From an uncultured Oscillospiraceae bacterium (GTDB lineage: Bacteria; Bacillota; Clostridia; Oscillospirales; Oscillospiraceae), in NCBI GenBank assembly GCA_910587505.1, contig CAJULD010000014.1:3042-67041 (forward strand): 64,000 nucleotides of DNA. Direction: 5' to 3'. The notes under the pieces are model-generated. The model searched no databases, had not been told where the DNA came from, and worked only from the letters and a program-made list of their open reading frames with translations. This document shows positions 1 to 6,549 of this stretch, piece by piece (position 1 is the stretch's first letter; every line of letters begins with the position of its first letter). The position numbers were made by a program, and so were the translations under genes.

Positions 1-10
1 GGATGACACC

Positions 11-541
11 ATGAGCAAGTACGACAGCATCAAAACCGCCGCCGAGCTGGTTGCTGAGGTTCGGGCCAACGGGCTGAGCACAGTACAGGAGGACATCTGC
101 CGGGCCCAGGACATCTTCGGTCACACGCCCATTGAGGAGCTCGACCGCCTCGCCAATGACATCGGCCGGGACAACGACAAGGGCGAGCCTGATCCGCACG
201 GCACCTGGAGCAGCAGCCGTCCCGCCACCCAGGCCACGTTCTACCGGATTGTCTTCTCCATCTGGAACTGGGAGGACGCCGTTCGGTTTTGGAACCAGCA
301 CACGAACCCGGAGCACATGGCCTTCGATGAGGTCAAGACCGAGAACGCCCGCCTCCGGGCGGCCAAGGTGGAGCTGGAGGACAAGGTGGAAACGCTCCAG
401 CATGAGCAGGATATGCAGACCAGGGAGATGGAGAAGCTCCGCCAGGACAGCCGCTCCATGATTGCCGCCCTGGAGGACGCCGAGGCCGAGGTCGTCAACC
501 TGAAGGCTGAGCTGTACGACTACATGAAGGCGGTGGACTGA
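11..541 (+). CDS. Hypothetical protein with C-terminal coiled coil
   Basis: I do not recognise this family. The 176-residue product has a globular N-terminal part with an aromatic stretch at residues 83-94 (SIWNWEDAVRFW). From about residue 105 to the end it is a charged Glu/Leu/Arg-rich helix with heptad-like spacing, predicting a coiled coil, so it probably dimerises or binds a partner. It is the first of four genes joined end to start (its stop overlaps the next ATG by one base), so it is almost surely co-translated with them. No signal peptide or membrane segment is seen. The upstream promoter lies outside the window. Confidence 0.75.
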   Translation: MSKYDSIKTAAELVAEVRANGLSTVQEDICRAQDIFGHTPIEELDRLANDIGRDNDKGEPDPHGTWSSSRPATQATFYRIVFSIWNWEDAVRFWNQHTNPEHMAFDEVKTENARLRAAKVELEDKVETLQHEQDMQTREMEKLRQDSRSMIAALEDAEAEVVNLKAELYDYMKAVD

Positions 542-768
542 TGGCTGGCAATATCGTGTTTGAGCTGTACCGGCTCGATGATCCGACCGATGTGGTCTAC
601 ACGGTACGCTCCACCAGCCTGCGTGTTGCCATGCTGGACGGCGCTATCGCCGCCAGGAAAGCTGGTGACGTGTATCTGTACTCGCAGGACAGTCTCACCG
701 CCGTGACCTCCAGAGGAGTCCTCGGTGTTCGCCGCAAAATCTACGAGAGGAAGGTAACTGCCGCATGA
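541..768 (+). CDS. Small hypothetical protein
   Basis: A 75-residue product with no recognised domain. Its ATG overlaps the upstream stop (TGATG), and its own stop overlaps the next gene by four bases (ATGA), so translation is coupled on both sides. The sequence alternates short hydrophobic stretches (NIVFELYRL, VVYTVRS, DVYLYSQD), which suggests a small beta-rich cytoplasmic protein, and the C-terminus is basic. Such short co-translated genes are typical of phage and conjugative-element early regions. Function unknown. Confidence 0.65.
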   Translation: MAGNIVFELYRLDDPTDVVYTVRSTSLRVAMLDGAIAARKAGDVYLYSQDSLTAVTSRGVLGVRRKIYERKVTAA

Positions 769-1172
769 AGGACAGAAAGAACAAGGTTCCCCAGGCGGAG
801 ATGAAAATGCCGCTGGAAGCCGTAACAGCCATTATGGATGGGGCCGTGACCGAGCTTTCCCGGTTCATCGTCATTGATGATACCAAGCGCCCACAGGATG
901 TTCCCGTTGGCGAGTGGGCTGCCCAGCAGCTCATTGATGGAAAGACATTACGGGCCCGTGATGTATCTTTCGGAGCCAAGAGCGGAAAGTATTGGGATGT
1001 GACGCTGGAAAAGATTCGTAACGGTGTCCTTGAGTACCTGACAGCCGGAATGGAGTTCCTGCTGGATGGCGATACCCTCGATGCTGAGGCCCTGGAGCCC
1101 CGAGATTCCGTTTTTATCATTTCGCTCGGTGTTTTTGGTGCTCCGCCCAAAATCGAAGGAGGCGGCCAATGA
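765..1172 (+). CDS. Hypothetical accessory protein
   Basis: A 135-residue soluble protein of unknown function. It has a basic N-terminus (MKDRKNK) followed by a mixed helical/beta region, with no cysteine motif or membrane segment. It overlaps the previous gene by four bases (ATGA) and the following HTH gene also by four bases, so it belongs to the same four-gene translationally coupled operon. Nothing in the sequence points to a catalytic site. Confidence 0.65.
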   Translation: MKDRKNKVPQAEMKMPLEAVTAIMDGAVTELSRFIVIDDTKRPQDVPVGEWAAQQLIDGKTLRARDVSFGAKSGKYWDVTLEKIRNGVLEYLTAGMEFLLDGDTLDAEALEPRDSVFIISLGVFGAPPKIEGGGQ

Positions 1173-1633
1173 CCTCAACCGAGATTATCCGGTCTGCGCT
1201 CATTAAGAGCGGGAAAACCCAGGCCGCCCTGGCCGAGTTCATGGGATGCACCCGGCAGAACTTGAATATCAGGCTCAGGAAGGGAACGCTCACCTATAAC
1301 GAGCTTGAGAAGGCCCTGTCGTTCCTGGGGCACCGGATCATGGTTCTGGACGACGATGGACAGCCGCTCCGGCACTATGGGAACAGCACCGGCCCGAGGC
1401 TGACCCGCCGAATCGGAGGGAAGGTGTACGACACCAGCAAGGCCAGCCTGATTGAGAGCACGGCCAGCAAGGATGCCGGGAGCGTGGCAGAGTACGAGGA
1501 GCTGTACGTTGATGCAGCCGGCCGGGAGTTTGTGGCATATCGGCTGCCGAACGGGAAAGGCTCCATCAGCGCCGAACCGGCGGCAGTTGAGGTCTTCAAG
1601 AGAGGCATGATTACCCCATCAGCACACCGCTGA
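1169..1633 (+). CDS. Cro/XRE-type HTH DNA-binding protein
   Basis: Probable transcriptional regulator of the mobile block. Residues 1-60 form a lambda-repressor-like helix-turn-helix: an N-terminal helix, then TQAALAEFMGCTRQNLNIRL, in which the Gln-Ala-x-Leu-Ala start and the recognition helix (CTRQNLNIRL) are clear. Residues 65-154 are unrecognised and may be a ligand or partner domain. The ATG sits in a four-base overlap with the upstream gene. It is the last gene of the first operon; a new sigma-A promoter follows at 1699-1727, which this protein may control (inference from position only). Confidence 0.75.
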   Translation: MTSTEIIRSALIKSGKTQAALAEFMGCTRQNLNIRLRKGTLTYNELEKALSFLGHRIMVLDDDGQPLRHYGNSTGPRLTRRIGGKVYDTSKASLIESTASKDAGSVAEYEELYVDAAGREFVAYRLPNGKGSISAEPAAVEVFKRGMITPSAHR

Positions 1634-1698
1634 CATACTGCACATAAACGATGGACAATCTTCTGGCACTATGCCAAAGTCAATCGTTAAATTTTCGC

Positions 1699-1727
1699 TT
1701 TACAATTACCGAAATGGCAGTTAGAAT
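1699..1727 (+). promoter_or_regulatory. Sigma-A promoter for the second accessory operon
   Basis: TTTACA at 1699-1704 and TAGAAT at 1722-1727 are separated by exactly 17 bases, followed about 60 bases later by a good ribosome-binding site (CGGAGGT) and the ATG at 1788. The A/T-rich stretch 1634-1787 is otherwise gene-free and also carries a TGGCA/TGCCA inverted repeat near 1663-1675 that could be an operator. Confidence 0.6.
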
Positions 1728-1787
1728 AGTAGTATAAACAAACAAAAGTTACCAGTTCGGCACAAATTGTAAAACGGAGGTATTCAA

Positions 1788-2096
1788 ATGAACTTCAACG
1801 AAATGTACTCCAACGCTATCGCCCAACTCGGCGAAACCTACCTCACCCCGGCCTACGCCGCCGCCAAGGAAAACTTCTTCAAGGTGTTTGAAACCCTCGC
1901 CGCCGCCGGGTGCATGGGGCGGGTGGAGGACTGCCGGCCGGAGCTCGAAGACCCCACCTACCAAGTCGATGAAGAAGACGTCGATGACATGGGCCGGATG
2001 GTCGAAATCCTCCGCCGGGTCAACTACCCGAGGGTGAATGAATGGGAATGGGACTACAGGATGCTCAAAGCCCAGCTCATTCTCGCCCCCACCTGA
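1788..2096 (+). CDS. Small hypothetical protein
   Basis: A 102-residue acidic protein with no recognised domain. It starts after a clear CGGAGG site downstream of the promoter at 1699-1727. The middle is strongly acidic (DEEDVDDMGRM), the N-terminus is helical, and two Trp residues sit near the C-terminus. It is the first gene of the second accessory operon and is separated from the next gene by about 200 bases of hairpin-rich sequence. Confidence 0.6.
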   Translation: MNFNEMYSNAIAQLGETYLTPAYAAAKENFFKVFETLAAAGCMGRVEDCRPELEDPTYQVDEEDVDDMGRMVEILRRVNYPRVNEWEWDYRMLKAQLILAPT

Positions 2097-2298
2097 TGAG
2101 AGCCGGACAGCAACCGGCCGAAACCACCCGGCAGCCAGCCGGGGGAGGTCGTGGGAAGCTGAAATCCCACCAAAGAAAACGGAAACGCCCCGCAGCCGCA
2201 AACTGCAAGGGCGTCCCACTGGAGGAAACCGAGGCAGGCCCGTCAGGAGGAAACCGCTCGGTTCCTCGCCAGAATACAACATACTGGAGGAAAAATCA
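2097..2298 (+). other. Hairpin-rich untranslated spacer
   Basis: I see no credible gene here; the open frames that cross it lack ribosome-binding sites at their starts. It contains several hairpins: a CCGG-armed pair near 2102-2120, CCCGG/CCGGG near 2130-2150, and a nested one with ACGCCC at 2185-2190 pairing GGGCGT at 2209-2214 and enclosing GCAG/CTGC. The word GGAGGAAACCG occurs twice at 2221 and 2247. It may be a structured leader controlling the small gene at 2299. Confidence 0.4.
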
Positions 2299-2505
2299 AT
2301 GAGCAACGAGAAAAACGTGACGAAGACCCTGGAGCTCCGCAATCAGGCCATCAAGGTCGAGTCCCTGCTGTACGCCGCCGATAAGATCGTCGAGAAGTTC
2401 CACGCAACCAAGGAGACGAAGCCCGAGCTGGAGCGGTTCCTGAACCTGTTCTACATGGCCGTCGATGCCGCTGCCGAGCTCAAGGACATGGCGGAGGAGA
2501 TGTAA
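2299..2505 (+). CDS. Small hypothetical helical protein
   Basis: A 68-residue, probably all-helical, charged protein of unknown function. I chose the ATG at 2299 because GGAGG lies at 2286-2290 with proper spacing; longer in-frame versions run through the hairpin-rich spacer and have no such site. The sequence (TLELRNQAIKVESLLYAADK then an Asp/Glu-rich C-terminus) could form a two-helix hairpin. The next gene begins three bases downstream, so the two are translationally linked. Confidence 0.6.
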   Translation: MSNEKNVTKTLELRNQAIKVESLLYAADKIVEKFHATKETKPELERFLNLFYMAVDAAAELKDMAEEM

Positions 2506-2507
2506 CG

Positions 2508-2867
2508 ATGACTGAGATTAAGTATGGGGCCGTTTTGGTGGCCGCCGCCCACAAGCAGGGCGTTGAAATGAACCACGATGATGCTACCGTCGTCCTGAGC
2601 TACTTTGGCCTCGAAGACCACTACTTGATGTGCTCGAACGACCTGAGCAGCCTGACCCTGCGGCACCACCTGGGCGGCGATGAGTTCGACGATAAGCCGT
2701 GCAACATCTTGGACGCCGTGAAGTACGTCGCTGGTGTCTGCAAGGGTATCCTGGACTACACGCTTGAGGCGAAAGAGAAGGGCTACACCAAGGAGGCGAA
2801 GTTCTTCCGTGGGGAGCTGCGGACGCTGAAACGCCTTGCCGATACATACGCTGCCGCATTGAGCTGA
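2508..2867 (+). CDS. Hypothetical accessory protein
   Basis: A 119-residue protein with no recognised family. Its ATG follows the previous stop after two bases, and its ribosome-binding site (GGAGGAG) lies inside the previous gene. It has two His/Asp-containing segments (EMNHDDATVVLSYFGLEDHY) and a C-terminal basic helix. No membrane segments. A stem-loop at 2877-2897 follows before the BRO-like gene. Confidence 0.6.
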   Translation: MTEIKYGAVLVAAAHKQGVEMNHDDATVVLSYFGLEDHYLMCSNDLSSLTLRHHLGGDEFDDKPCNILDAVKYVAGVCKGILDYTLEAKEKGYTKEAKFFRGELRTLKRLADTYAAALS

Positions 2868-2876
2868 AGGACAGCC

Positions 2877-2897
2877 GCCCTCCCGGTTTGGGAGGGC
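2877..2897 (+). terminator. Intercistronic stem-loop
   Basis: GCCCTCCC at 2877-2884 pairs perfectly with GGGAGGGC at 2890-2897 around a GGTTT loop. There is no U-run after it, so it is more likely an mRNA-stabilising or weak attenuating hairpin than a full terminator. Confidence 0.45.
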
Positions 2898-2931
2898 AGC
2901 TTCAATATGGACGTGAAAGGAGGAACGACAG

Positions 2932-3465
2932 ATGAGTAGCGCATCTACCATCCCGTACAGACCGAGCCAATCTGTCAGGGTTGTGTATGAGCCTGATGGG
3001 ACGCCGCTGTACTGCGGCCGGGATGTGGCCGATGTGCTTGGCTACAAGGCCCCGATTAAGGCGGTTCAGAGGGCGGAGGGTGTAACGCTCTACCGCAGGA
3101 GAGTAAACTGGCGCTCACCGAAGGACTGCCGCCGGTTCAGCGCCGAGGTTCTCTGCCTGGACAGACAGGGCTGCGAGAAGCTGGCCGAGTTCAGGAAGGA
3201 AGGGAGCCGAGACGCCGCCCGGTGGGTCACGACCGAAATGATCCAGAAGGCCGAGCTTGAACGGCCACAGACGCAGAAGCCGCCGGTTCAGCAGGACACC
3301 GTGATGGCGGCACCGCCCGCCGATGAACACTGGCCGCCCGTTGATGTTCGGGGATTCGAGGCCAAGCTGGATGCCATCATCGCCCAGTGTGTGATGATGA
3401 AGACGCAGATAGGAAGTCTCTACGGAGCCCAGTATGCTGGGCAGTTGAGTGAAAGGACGGTATGA
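2932..3465 (+). CDS. BRO-N domain, phage antirepressor-like protein
   Basis: The N-terminal 100 residues look like the BRO-N fold found in phage antirepressors and conjugative-element regulators: an opening strand (VRVVYEPDGTPLYCGRDVAD), then VLGYKAPIKAVQ, then a segment ending LCLDRQGCEKLAEF where the canonical family has a DNA-binding tail. Residues 120-177 are Pro-rich then helical and probably form an oligomerisation tail. It has a strong AAAGGAGG start signal and overlaps the next gene by four bases. BRO proteins usually bind DNA and control the lytic or mobile state. This is good evidence that the block is mobile. Confidence 0.7.
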   Translation: MSSASTIPYRPSQSVRVVYEPDGTPLYCGRDVADVLGYKAPIKAVQRAEGVTLYRRRVNWRSPKDCRRFSAEVLCLDRQGCEKLAEFRKEGSRDAARWVTTEMIQKAELERPQTQKPPVQQDTVMAAPPADEHWPPVDVRGFEAKLDAIIAQCVMMKTQIGSLYGAQYAGQLSERTV

Positions 3466-3920
3466 ATATGAAAGCCACGAAGTTGACCAAGAAGGAACTG
3501 GAGAACATTGCCCGGCTCAACGCCCAGGCTGAGGAGCGGCGGCGTCTGGCCGAGGAGGAGAAGAAGCGGGCCGAGTTGAAGAAGAAGTATGAGCGGTCTG
3601 AGCGCCAGCGGGCCTACTACGAGGCCCACAAGGAGCAGATTGCCGCCTACCAGAAGGCGTACCGGGAGAAGAACAAGGAGAAGATCGCCGCCTACCAGAA
3701 GGCGTACCGGGCGGTCGCTAAGCTGAGCCCGGAGGAGAGGGCCGCCGCCGCTGCGAAGCACGAGGCTGAGGTTGCCGCCAAACGTGCGGCCAAGGCCAAG
3801 CAGCAGAAAGAGCGCCAGCGGGCCTACTACCTGGAGAACCGGGAGAAGATGTTGACCTACCAGAGAGAGTACCGGAGGAGGCTGAAGGCCGAGAAGGACG
3901 CCGCTTCGTCCGCCGCCTGA
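3462..3920 (+). CDS. Charged repeat protein with tandem AYQKAYR motifs
   Basis: A 152-residue, Lys/Arg/Glu/Ala-rich, probably fully helical protein. It carries repeats of the form aromatic-pair, three residues, basic/acidic, Ile or Met, two residues, Tyr-Gln-Lys/Arg, Tyr-Arg: RAYYEAHKEQIAAYQKAYR, then EKNKEKIAAYQKAYR, then a diverged copy RAYYLENREKMLTYQREYR after a 60-residue Ala/Lys linker. Similar Y-x3-N-x-E-x-I repeats occur in phage and mobile-element proteins, sometimes thought to bind nucleic acid. It overlaps the BRO-like gene by four bases. Function unknown. Confidence 0.65.
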   Translation: MNMKATKLTKKELENIARLNAQAEERRRLAEEEKKRAELKKKYERSERQRAYYEAHKEQIAAYQKAYREKNKEKIAAYQKAYRAVAKLSPEERAAAAAKHEAEVAAKRAAKAKQQKERQRAYYLENREKMLTYQREYRRRLKAEKDAASSAA

Positions 3921-3936
3921 ATGGTGGTGAGCAGGT

Positions 3937-4131
3937 GTGAATGGACAGATGACGGCTCGGGACAGGGCGGAGCTCCGGCGGTATGTGGATGACCGAACCC
4001 CGTTCTTCATGCGGTCTGGCGTGTATAGCCAGTTGGCGACCGGGTGCAGCTCCGTAGAGCGTCTCGTAATCATGCGGGAGCAGATGGAGCGTCTGCGGAA
4101 GTCCCATCTGAACGACCGGAACCGGCGATAG
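3937..4131 (+). CDS. Small basic hypothetical protein
   Basis: A 64-residue basic protein (about nine Arg in the last 40 residues) that ends the second accessory operon. The frame opens with GTG at 3937; an ATG at 3949 is an alternative and neither has a strong ribosome-binding site, so the start is uncertain. A textbook terminator follows ten bases after its stop, which supports it as the last gene of the operon. Confidence 0.5.
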   Translation: MNGQMTARDRAELRRYVDDRTPFFMRSGVYSQLATGCSSVERLVIMREQMERLRKSHLNDRNRR

Positions 4132-4141
4132 CTGTGCCATC

Positions 4142-4168
4142 AGCGGGGGCGTGATGCCCCCGCTTTTT
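4142..4168 (+). terminator. Rho-independent terminator of accessory operon
   Basis: AGCGGGGGC (4142-4150) and GCCCCCGCT (4156-4164) pair perfectly around GTGAT and are followed at once by a T-run. Confidence 0.85.
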
Positions 4169-4188
4169 GTAAAACTGCTGTTTAACTC

Positions 4189-4223
4189 TTGCATGGGGCA
4201 AGCGAATCGTATATAATGACGAT
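4189..4223 (+). promoter_or_regulatory. Toxin-antitoxin promoter with operator over the -10 box
   Basis: TTGCAT (4189-4194), 17 bases, TATAAT (4212-4217): a near-consensus sigma-A promoter. The -10 box sits in the loop of a short inverted repeat, ATCGT (4206-4210) and ACGAT (4219-4223). This is the usual place for autorepression by the HTH antitoxin of such modules (inference). Confidence 0.7.
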
Positions 4224-4238
4224 GAAAGGGGAAGTGTT

Positions 4239-4568
4239 ATGAAACGAACATACATTTTGACCCCTGATTTCGATAAAGCCTGGAGCGGTATGGGACTTGG
4301 CGATGACGAGTTACAGTTGCTTCAACAGGTCTTGAATAAGGACCCTGAAATTGGAACTGTGATTCCCGGCCTTGGCGGTGCCAGAAAGGTACGCATACCT
4401 CTTGAGGGCCGTGGGAAATCCGGTGGCGGCCGAGTTGTCTACGTTGACATCGTAGTAAAAGAGCAGATATACCTCTTGGCTGCCTATGCCAAGAATGTGC
4501 AGACCGATTTAGACCCAGATCAAAAGAAAGTTATTCGCAAGATGGTTGAGATTATCAAGGAGGAGTAA
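4239..4568 (+). CDS. RelE/HigB-family toxin
   Basis: Probable ribosome-dependent or free mRNA interferase. The family pattern is visible in the second half: a basic strand KVRIPLEGRGKSGGGRVVYV followed by the core strand IYLLAAYAKN and a C-terminal helix DLDPDQKKVIRKMVEIIKEE. This matches HigB-2/RelE-like proteins of about 100-110 residues. It lies directly upstream of a Cro-type antitoxin gene (stop and ATG five bases apart), the toxin-first order of higBA modules. It is driven by the promoter at 4189-4217. The target is inferred from the family. Confidence 0.85.
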   Translation: MKRTYILTPDFDKAWSGMGLGDDELQLLQQVLNKDPEIGTVIPGLGGARKVRIPLEGRGKSGGGRVVYVDIVVKEQIYLLAAYAKNVQTDLDPDQKKVIRKMVEIIKEE

Positions 4569-4572
4569 GTTT

Positions 4573-4899
4573 ATGGAGAAGAGCTACTATGAGATGCTTA
4601 AATCCGGCCTGGAAGATGCAGTAGCATTTTCCAAAGGAGATACGTCCCGGTGCAGAGTAATTGAGGTAGAGATTCCCGATCCTGTTCCTGCCCCTGCATA
4701 TAAGGCTGCCGATGTCGTTCGTACCCGTCAGGCGCTCAATCTGACCCAGCGGGCACTCGCTAAAGCGATGGGCGTACCTACCGAAACGGTGGAGGAATGG
4801 GAGAATGGCAAGGTTGAACCCTCTGGTATTGCCAGCCGCTTCTTGTTCCTGCTGGACGGAGACCACTCGCTGGTTGACCGTTTGACTGCCCTGCAATGA
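4573..4899 (+). CDS. HigA-type XRE antitoxin
   Basis: Partner antitoxin of the RelE/HigB toxin. I start it at the ATG at 4573, preceded by AAGGAGGAG inside the toxin's end, giving 108 residues. Residues 1-50 are a likely toxin-binding region. Residues 50-108 are a Cro/CI helix-turn-helix (VVRTRQALNLTQRALAKAMG, recognition helix VPTETVEEWENG). Unlike many antitoxins, the DNA-binding half is C-terminal. It should neutralise the toxin and repress the operon through the inverted repeat at 4206-4223 (family knowledge plus inference). Confidence 0.85.
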   Translation: MEKSYYEMLKSGLEDAVAFSKGDTSRCRVIEVEIPDPVPAPAYKAADVVRTRQALNLTQRALAKAMGVPTETVEEWENGKVEPSGIASRFLFLLDGDHSLVDRLTALQ

Positions 4900-4919
4900 T
4901 TTGAAGGAGTGCAATCGAC

Positions 4920-5219
4920 ATGGCCGCCATGAACATCGAAGTAGAGTTGGATGATTACACGTTGAAGAAGGCGGTTGCTGTTTGTGAGAGGGAAGGCATC
5001 AGCCTTGAAGGAGCGGTTGCCGTCTTCGTGAATCAGATAGCAGTCGAGGGAAGCATCCCCCTCAACGGGGGGATGCTTGCACTTCGCAAGCTCGGTGAGG
5101 AGGCTAAACGGAACGGAACAGCGAACATGACCCTGGAGGAAATAAACGAGGAGATTGCCGTTGCCAGGAGAGGGCGGGCCGAACGTGAGAGCGGTGAAAA
5201 CCAGCCCCCTGTGAAGTAA
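4920..5219 (+). CDS. RelB/DinJ-like antitoxin without adjacent toxin
   Basis: The first 45 residues fit the ribbon-helix-helix of RelB/DinJ antitoxins: a beta strand (MNIEVELDDYTLKKAV) then two helices ending AVAVFVNQIAVEGSIPL, the typical hydrophobic pattern before the toxin-wrapping region. The C-terminal 55 residues are Glu/Arg-rich and probably disordered. It follows the higBA-like pair by 20 bases in the same direction, so it may be the third gene of that operon. No second toxin gene lies downstream: 5220-5460 has none. It is either an orphan or an extra regulator of the upstream toxin. Confidence 0.7.
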   Translation: MAAMNIEVELDDYTLKKAVAVCEREGISLEGAVAVFVNQIAVEGSIPLNGGMLALRKLGEEAKRNGTANMTLEEINEEIAVARRGRAERESGENQPPVK

Positions 5220-5463
5220 AACCGCCTCATCCAGAAATAATGACCGCACACAATGAGCCACAAGGGGCGGCAAGGACATTCCCCTTATACTTTCCCATCC
5301 AAACGCAACCGCCGCTCCAAGAGGCTCCTACGAGCTAATACGAGGAAAGGCCCCAAAACGGGGCGGTGTTGCCCAGTTTTTGGGGGTAAAAATCGTATCT
5401 CCCGTGACCAGAGGGGATGCGATGTTCATAGCAGACGGGACAGGCTGACGGAGGTATAGACCG
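5220..5463. other. Intergenic boundary region, no convincing gene
   Basis: A 68-codon open frame at 5253-5459 has no ribosome-binding site and an Arg-rich, non-globular composition, so I do not call it. The segment holds a CCCC/GGGG-type hairpin near 5350-5385 (ggccCCAAAACGGGgc). It lies at the change from accessory to more ordinary genes, so it could contain an element end, but I see no duplicated attachment sequence within the window. Confidence 0.35.
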
Positions 5464-5853
5464 GTGGAATACAGAACAGACGATCAGCAGCTTGATGCCT
5501 CCGCATTTATAGTCTTTGTCAACCAGGTCTGGCCGGGGAATTATGATGAAAAGAGAATGCAGGCCGCTTTATCCAAAACCATCAATATCACGGCTTATGA
5601 CGGCAGTCAGCTGGTGGGCTGCCTGCGGATTCTTTCCGACGGATACTGTTTTGGAACGATTACGGAGCTGCTGGTCCTCCCGGCGTATCAAAAGCGGGGC
5701 ATTGGTAGCAGGCTCCTCCAGCTGGCCAGGAGCCACACCCCTTCCACGCTGTATTTCGGCGCACAGCCGGGCACGGAAACGTTTTATGAAAAGAACGGGT
5801 GTGAAAAAGGCATGGCCTCCTATGTGATAAAGAAGAAACGTCAGGAATCATAA
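5464..5853 (+). CDS. GNAT family N-acetyltransferase
   Basis: A compact 129-residue acetyl-CoA-dependent acetyltransferase with unknown substrate. The family core is visible: strand 4 ITELLVLPAYQ followed by the acetyl-CoA pyrophosphate loop QKRGIGSRLL (Q/R-x-x-G-x-G/A), then the C-terminal YFGAQPGTETFYEKNGCEK motif with its Tyr and Asn-Gly. Start is GTG with GGAGG at 5450-5454, nine bases upstream. Followed by a stem-loop at 5861-5888. Confidence 0.85.
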   Translation: MEYRTDDQQLDASAFIVFVNQVWPGNYDEKRMQAALSKTINITAYDGSQLVGCLRILSDGYCFGTITELLVLPAYQKRGIGSRLLQLARSHTPSTLYFGAQPGTETFYEKNGCEKGMASYVIKKKRQES

Positions 5854-5860
5854 CGCAAAC

Positions 5861-5888
5861 CGGCGCGGCGGGCTTGACTGCCGCGCCG
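5861..5888 (+). terminator. Stem-loop terminator
   Basis: CGGCGCGGC (5861-5869) pairs perfectly with GCCGCGCCG (5880-5888); a short TT and pyrimidine stretch follows. Weak U-run, so termination is probable rather than certain. Confidence 0.6.
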
Positions 5889-5946
5889 TTCTCCTGTAAA
5901 ATAGGATCAGAAGGAATCCGGTTATCTGTAGAGAGGCGCATACGGC

Positions 5947-6300
5947 GTGGACGGCAGTCCGGTTTGGCAGGAGGCGCTTCGGGAGGAACTGCCGAGTGGG
6001 GAATCTGCGTCCATGTCTCCCCGTTCCACCTTCAACCACAACCGGGTGGCGAGCAATCTTTACCGTGCTTTTGCAGACCGGCTGGGAAGCAGTGCCTGTA
6101 TGGCCATCGCGGGCGGGACGGATCTCTATCTGACGGAGAAGGACCGGTTTGCGCCGCGGGAGGTCTACACCTGCCCGCCCTGGACGAAGGACGTCCCGAC
6201 CGAGGAGGAGCAGGCGGAAGCGGTCGCTCGCTTCCGATGCAGCCTGAACGATGATTTTGACATATCTCTGAAGGACATCTTCAAAGGAGTCCTTCCGTAA
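5947..6300 (+). pseudogene. Internally deleted Uma2-type (DUF820) endonuclease
   Basis: The 117-residue frame fuses the two ends of a Uma2 restriction-endonuclease-like protein. Residues 22-66 match the usual beginning (SASMSPRSTFNHNRVASNLY, then AGGTDLYLTEKDRF). Residues 67-117 match the usual end (EVYTCPPWTKDV... then CSLNDDFDISLKDIF). The central part that normally carries the catalytic Pro-Asp, Glu and Glu-x-x region (about 70-90 residues) is missing, and the N-terminus is also unlike the family. The reading frame stays open across the junction, so this is an in-frame deletion remnant, probably inactive. Uma2 genes are often multicopy in such genomes (family knowledge). Confidence 0.7.
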
Positions 6301-6330
6301 GAGTCTGCCCGTGCAAAGGAGGTAAAACAC

Positions 6331-6549
6331 ATGCTTGCCCTGTTGAAAGGACACGTCAGCGACGCGGCCGCGCCGTTCCTGTTTGTCGTACTGTTTCTGG
6401 TGATCGTAGGCGGGGCTCTTTGGCTGACGCCGCGGCTGGCAAAATGGCTGGATGAAAAGGACGCCGGGAACAGGAGCTACTACGACGGGATGCTTACCGA
6501 GGACCCCAACGCGCCAAAGGAGGAGGGGGAAGAGGGAGAAGCTGACTGA
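6331..6549 (+). CDS. Small single-pass membrane protein
   Basis: A 72-residue protein of unknown function with a strong AAAGGAGG start signal. One membrane helix spans about residues 14-34 (APFLFVVLFLVIVGGALWL), followed by a basic stop-transfer region and an acidic tail (EEGEEGEAD). The topology is probably N-out/C-in. Downstream lies a frameshifted remnant of another gene whose first codons overlap its last ones. Confidence 0.65.
   Translation: MLALLKGHVSDAAAPFLFVVLFLVIVGGALWLTPRLAKWLDEKDAGNRSYYDGMLTEDPNAPKEEGEEGEAD

Noticed and set aside
1749..2342. 197-codon minus-strand open frame in the accessory block
   Set aside because: Crosses the promoter region and hairpin-rich spacer, no ribosome-binding site, and the plus-strand genes there have good start signals.
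3540..3900. Repeated DNA that could look like a CRISPR array
   Set aside because: The repeats are in frame, encode the AYQKAYR motif and have no uniform spacers; no cas genes.
5253..5459. 68-codon open frame in the boundary gap
   Set aside because: No ribosome-binding site and Arg/Lys/Gly-rich non-globular composition.
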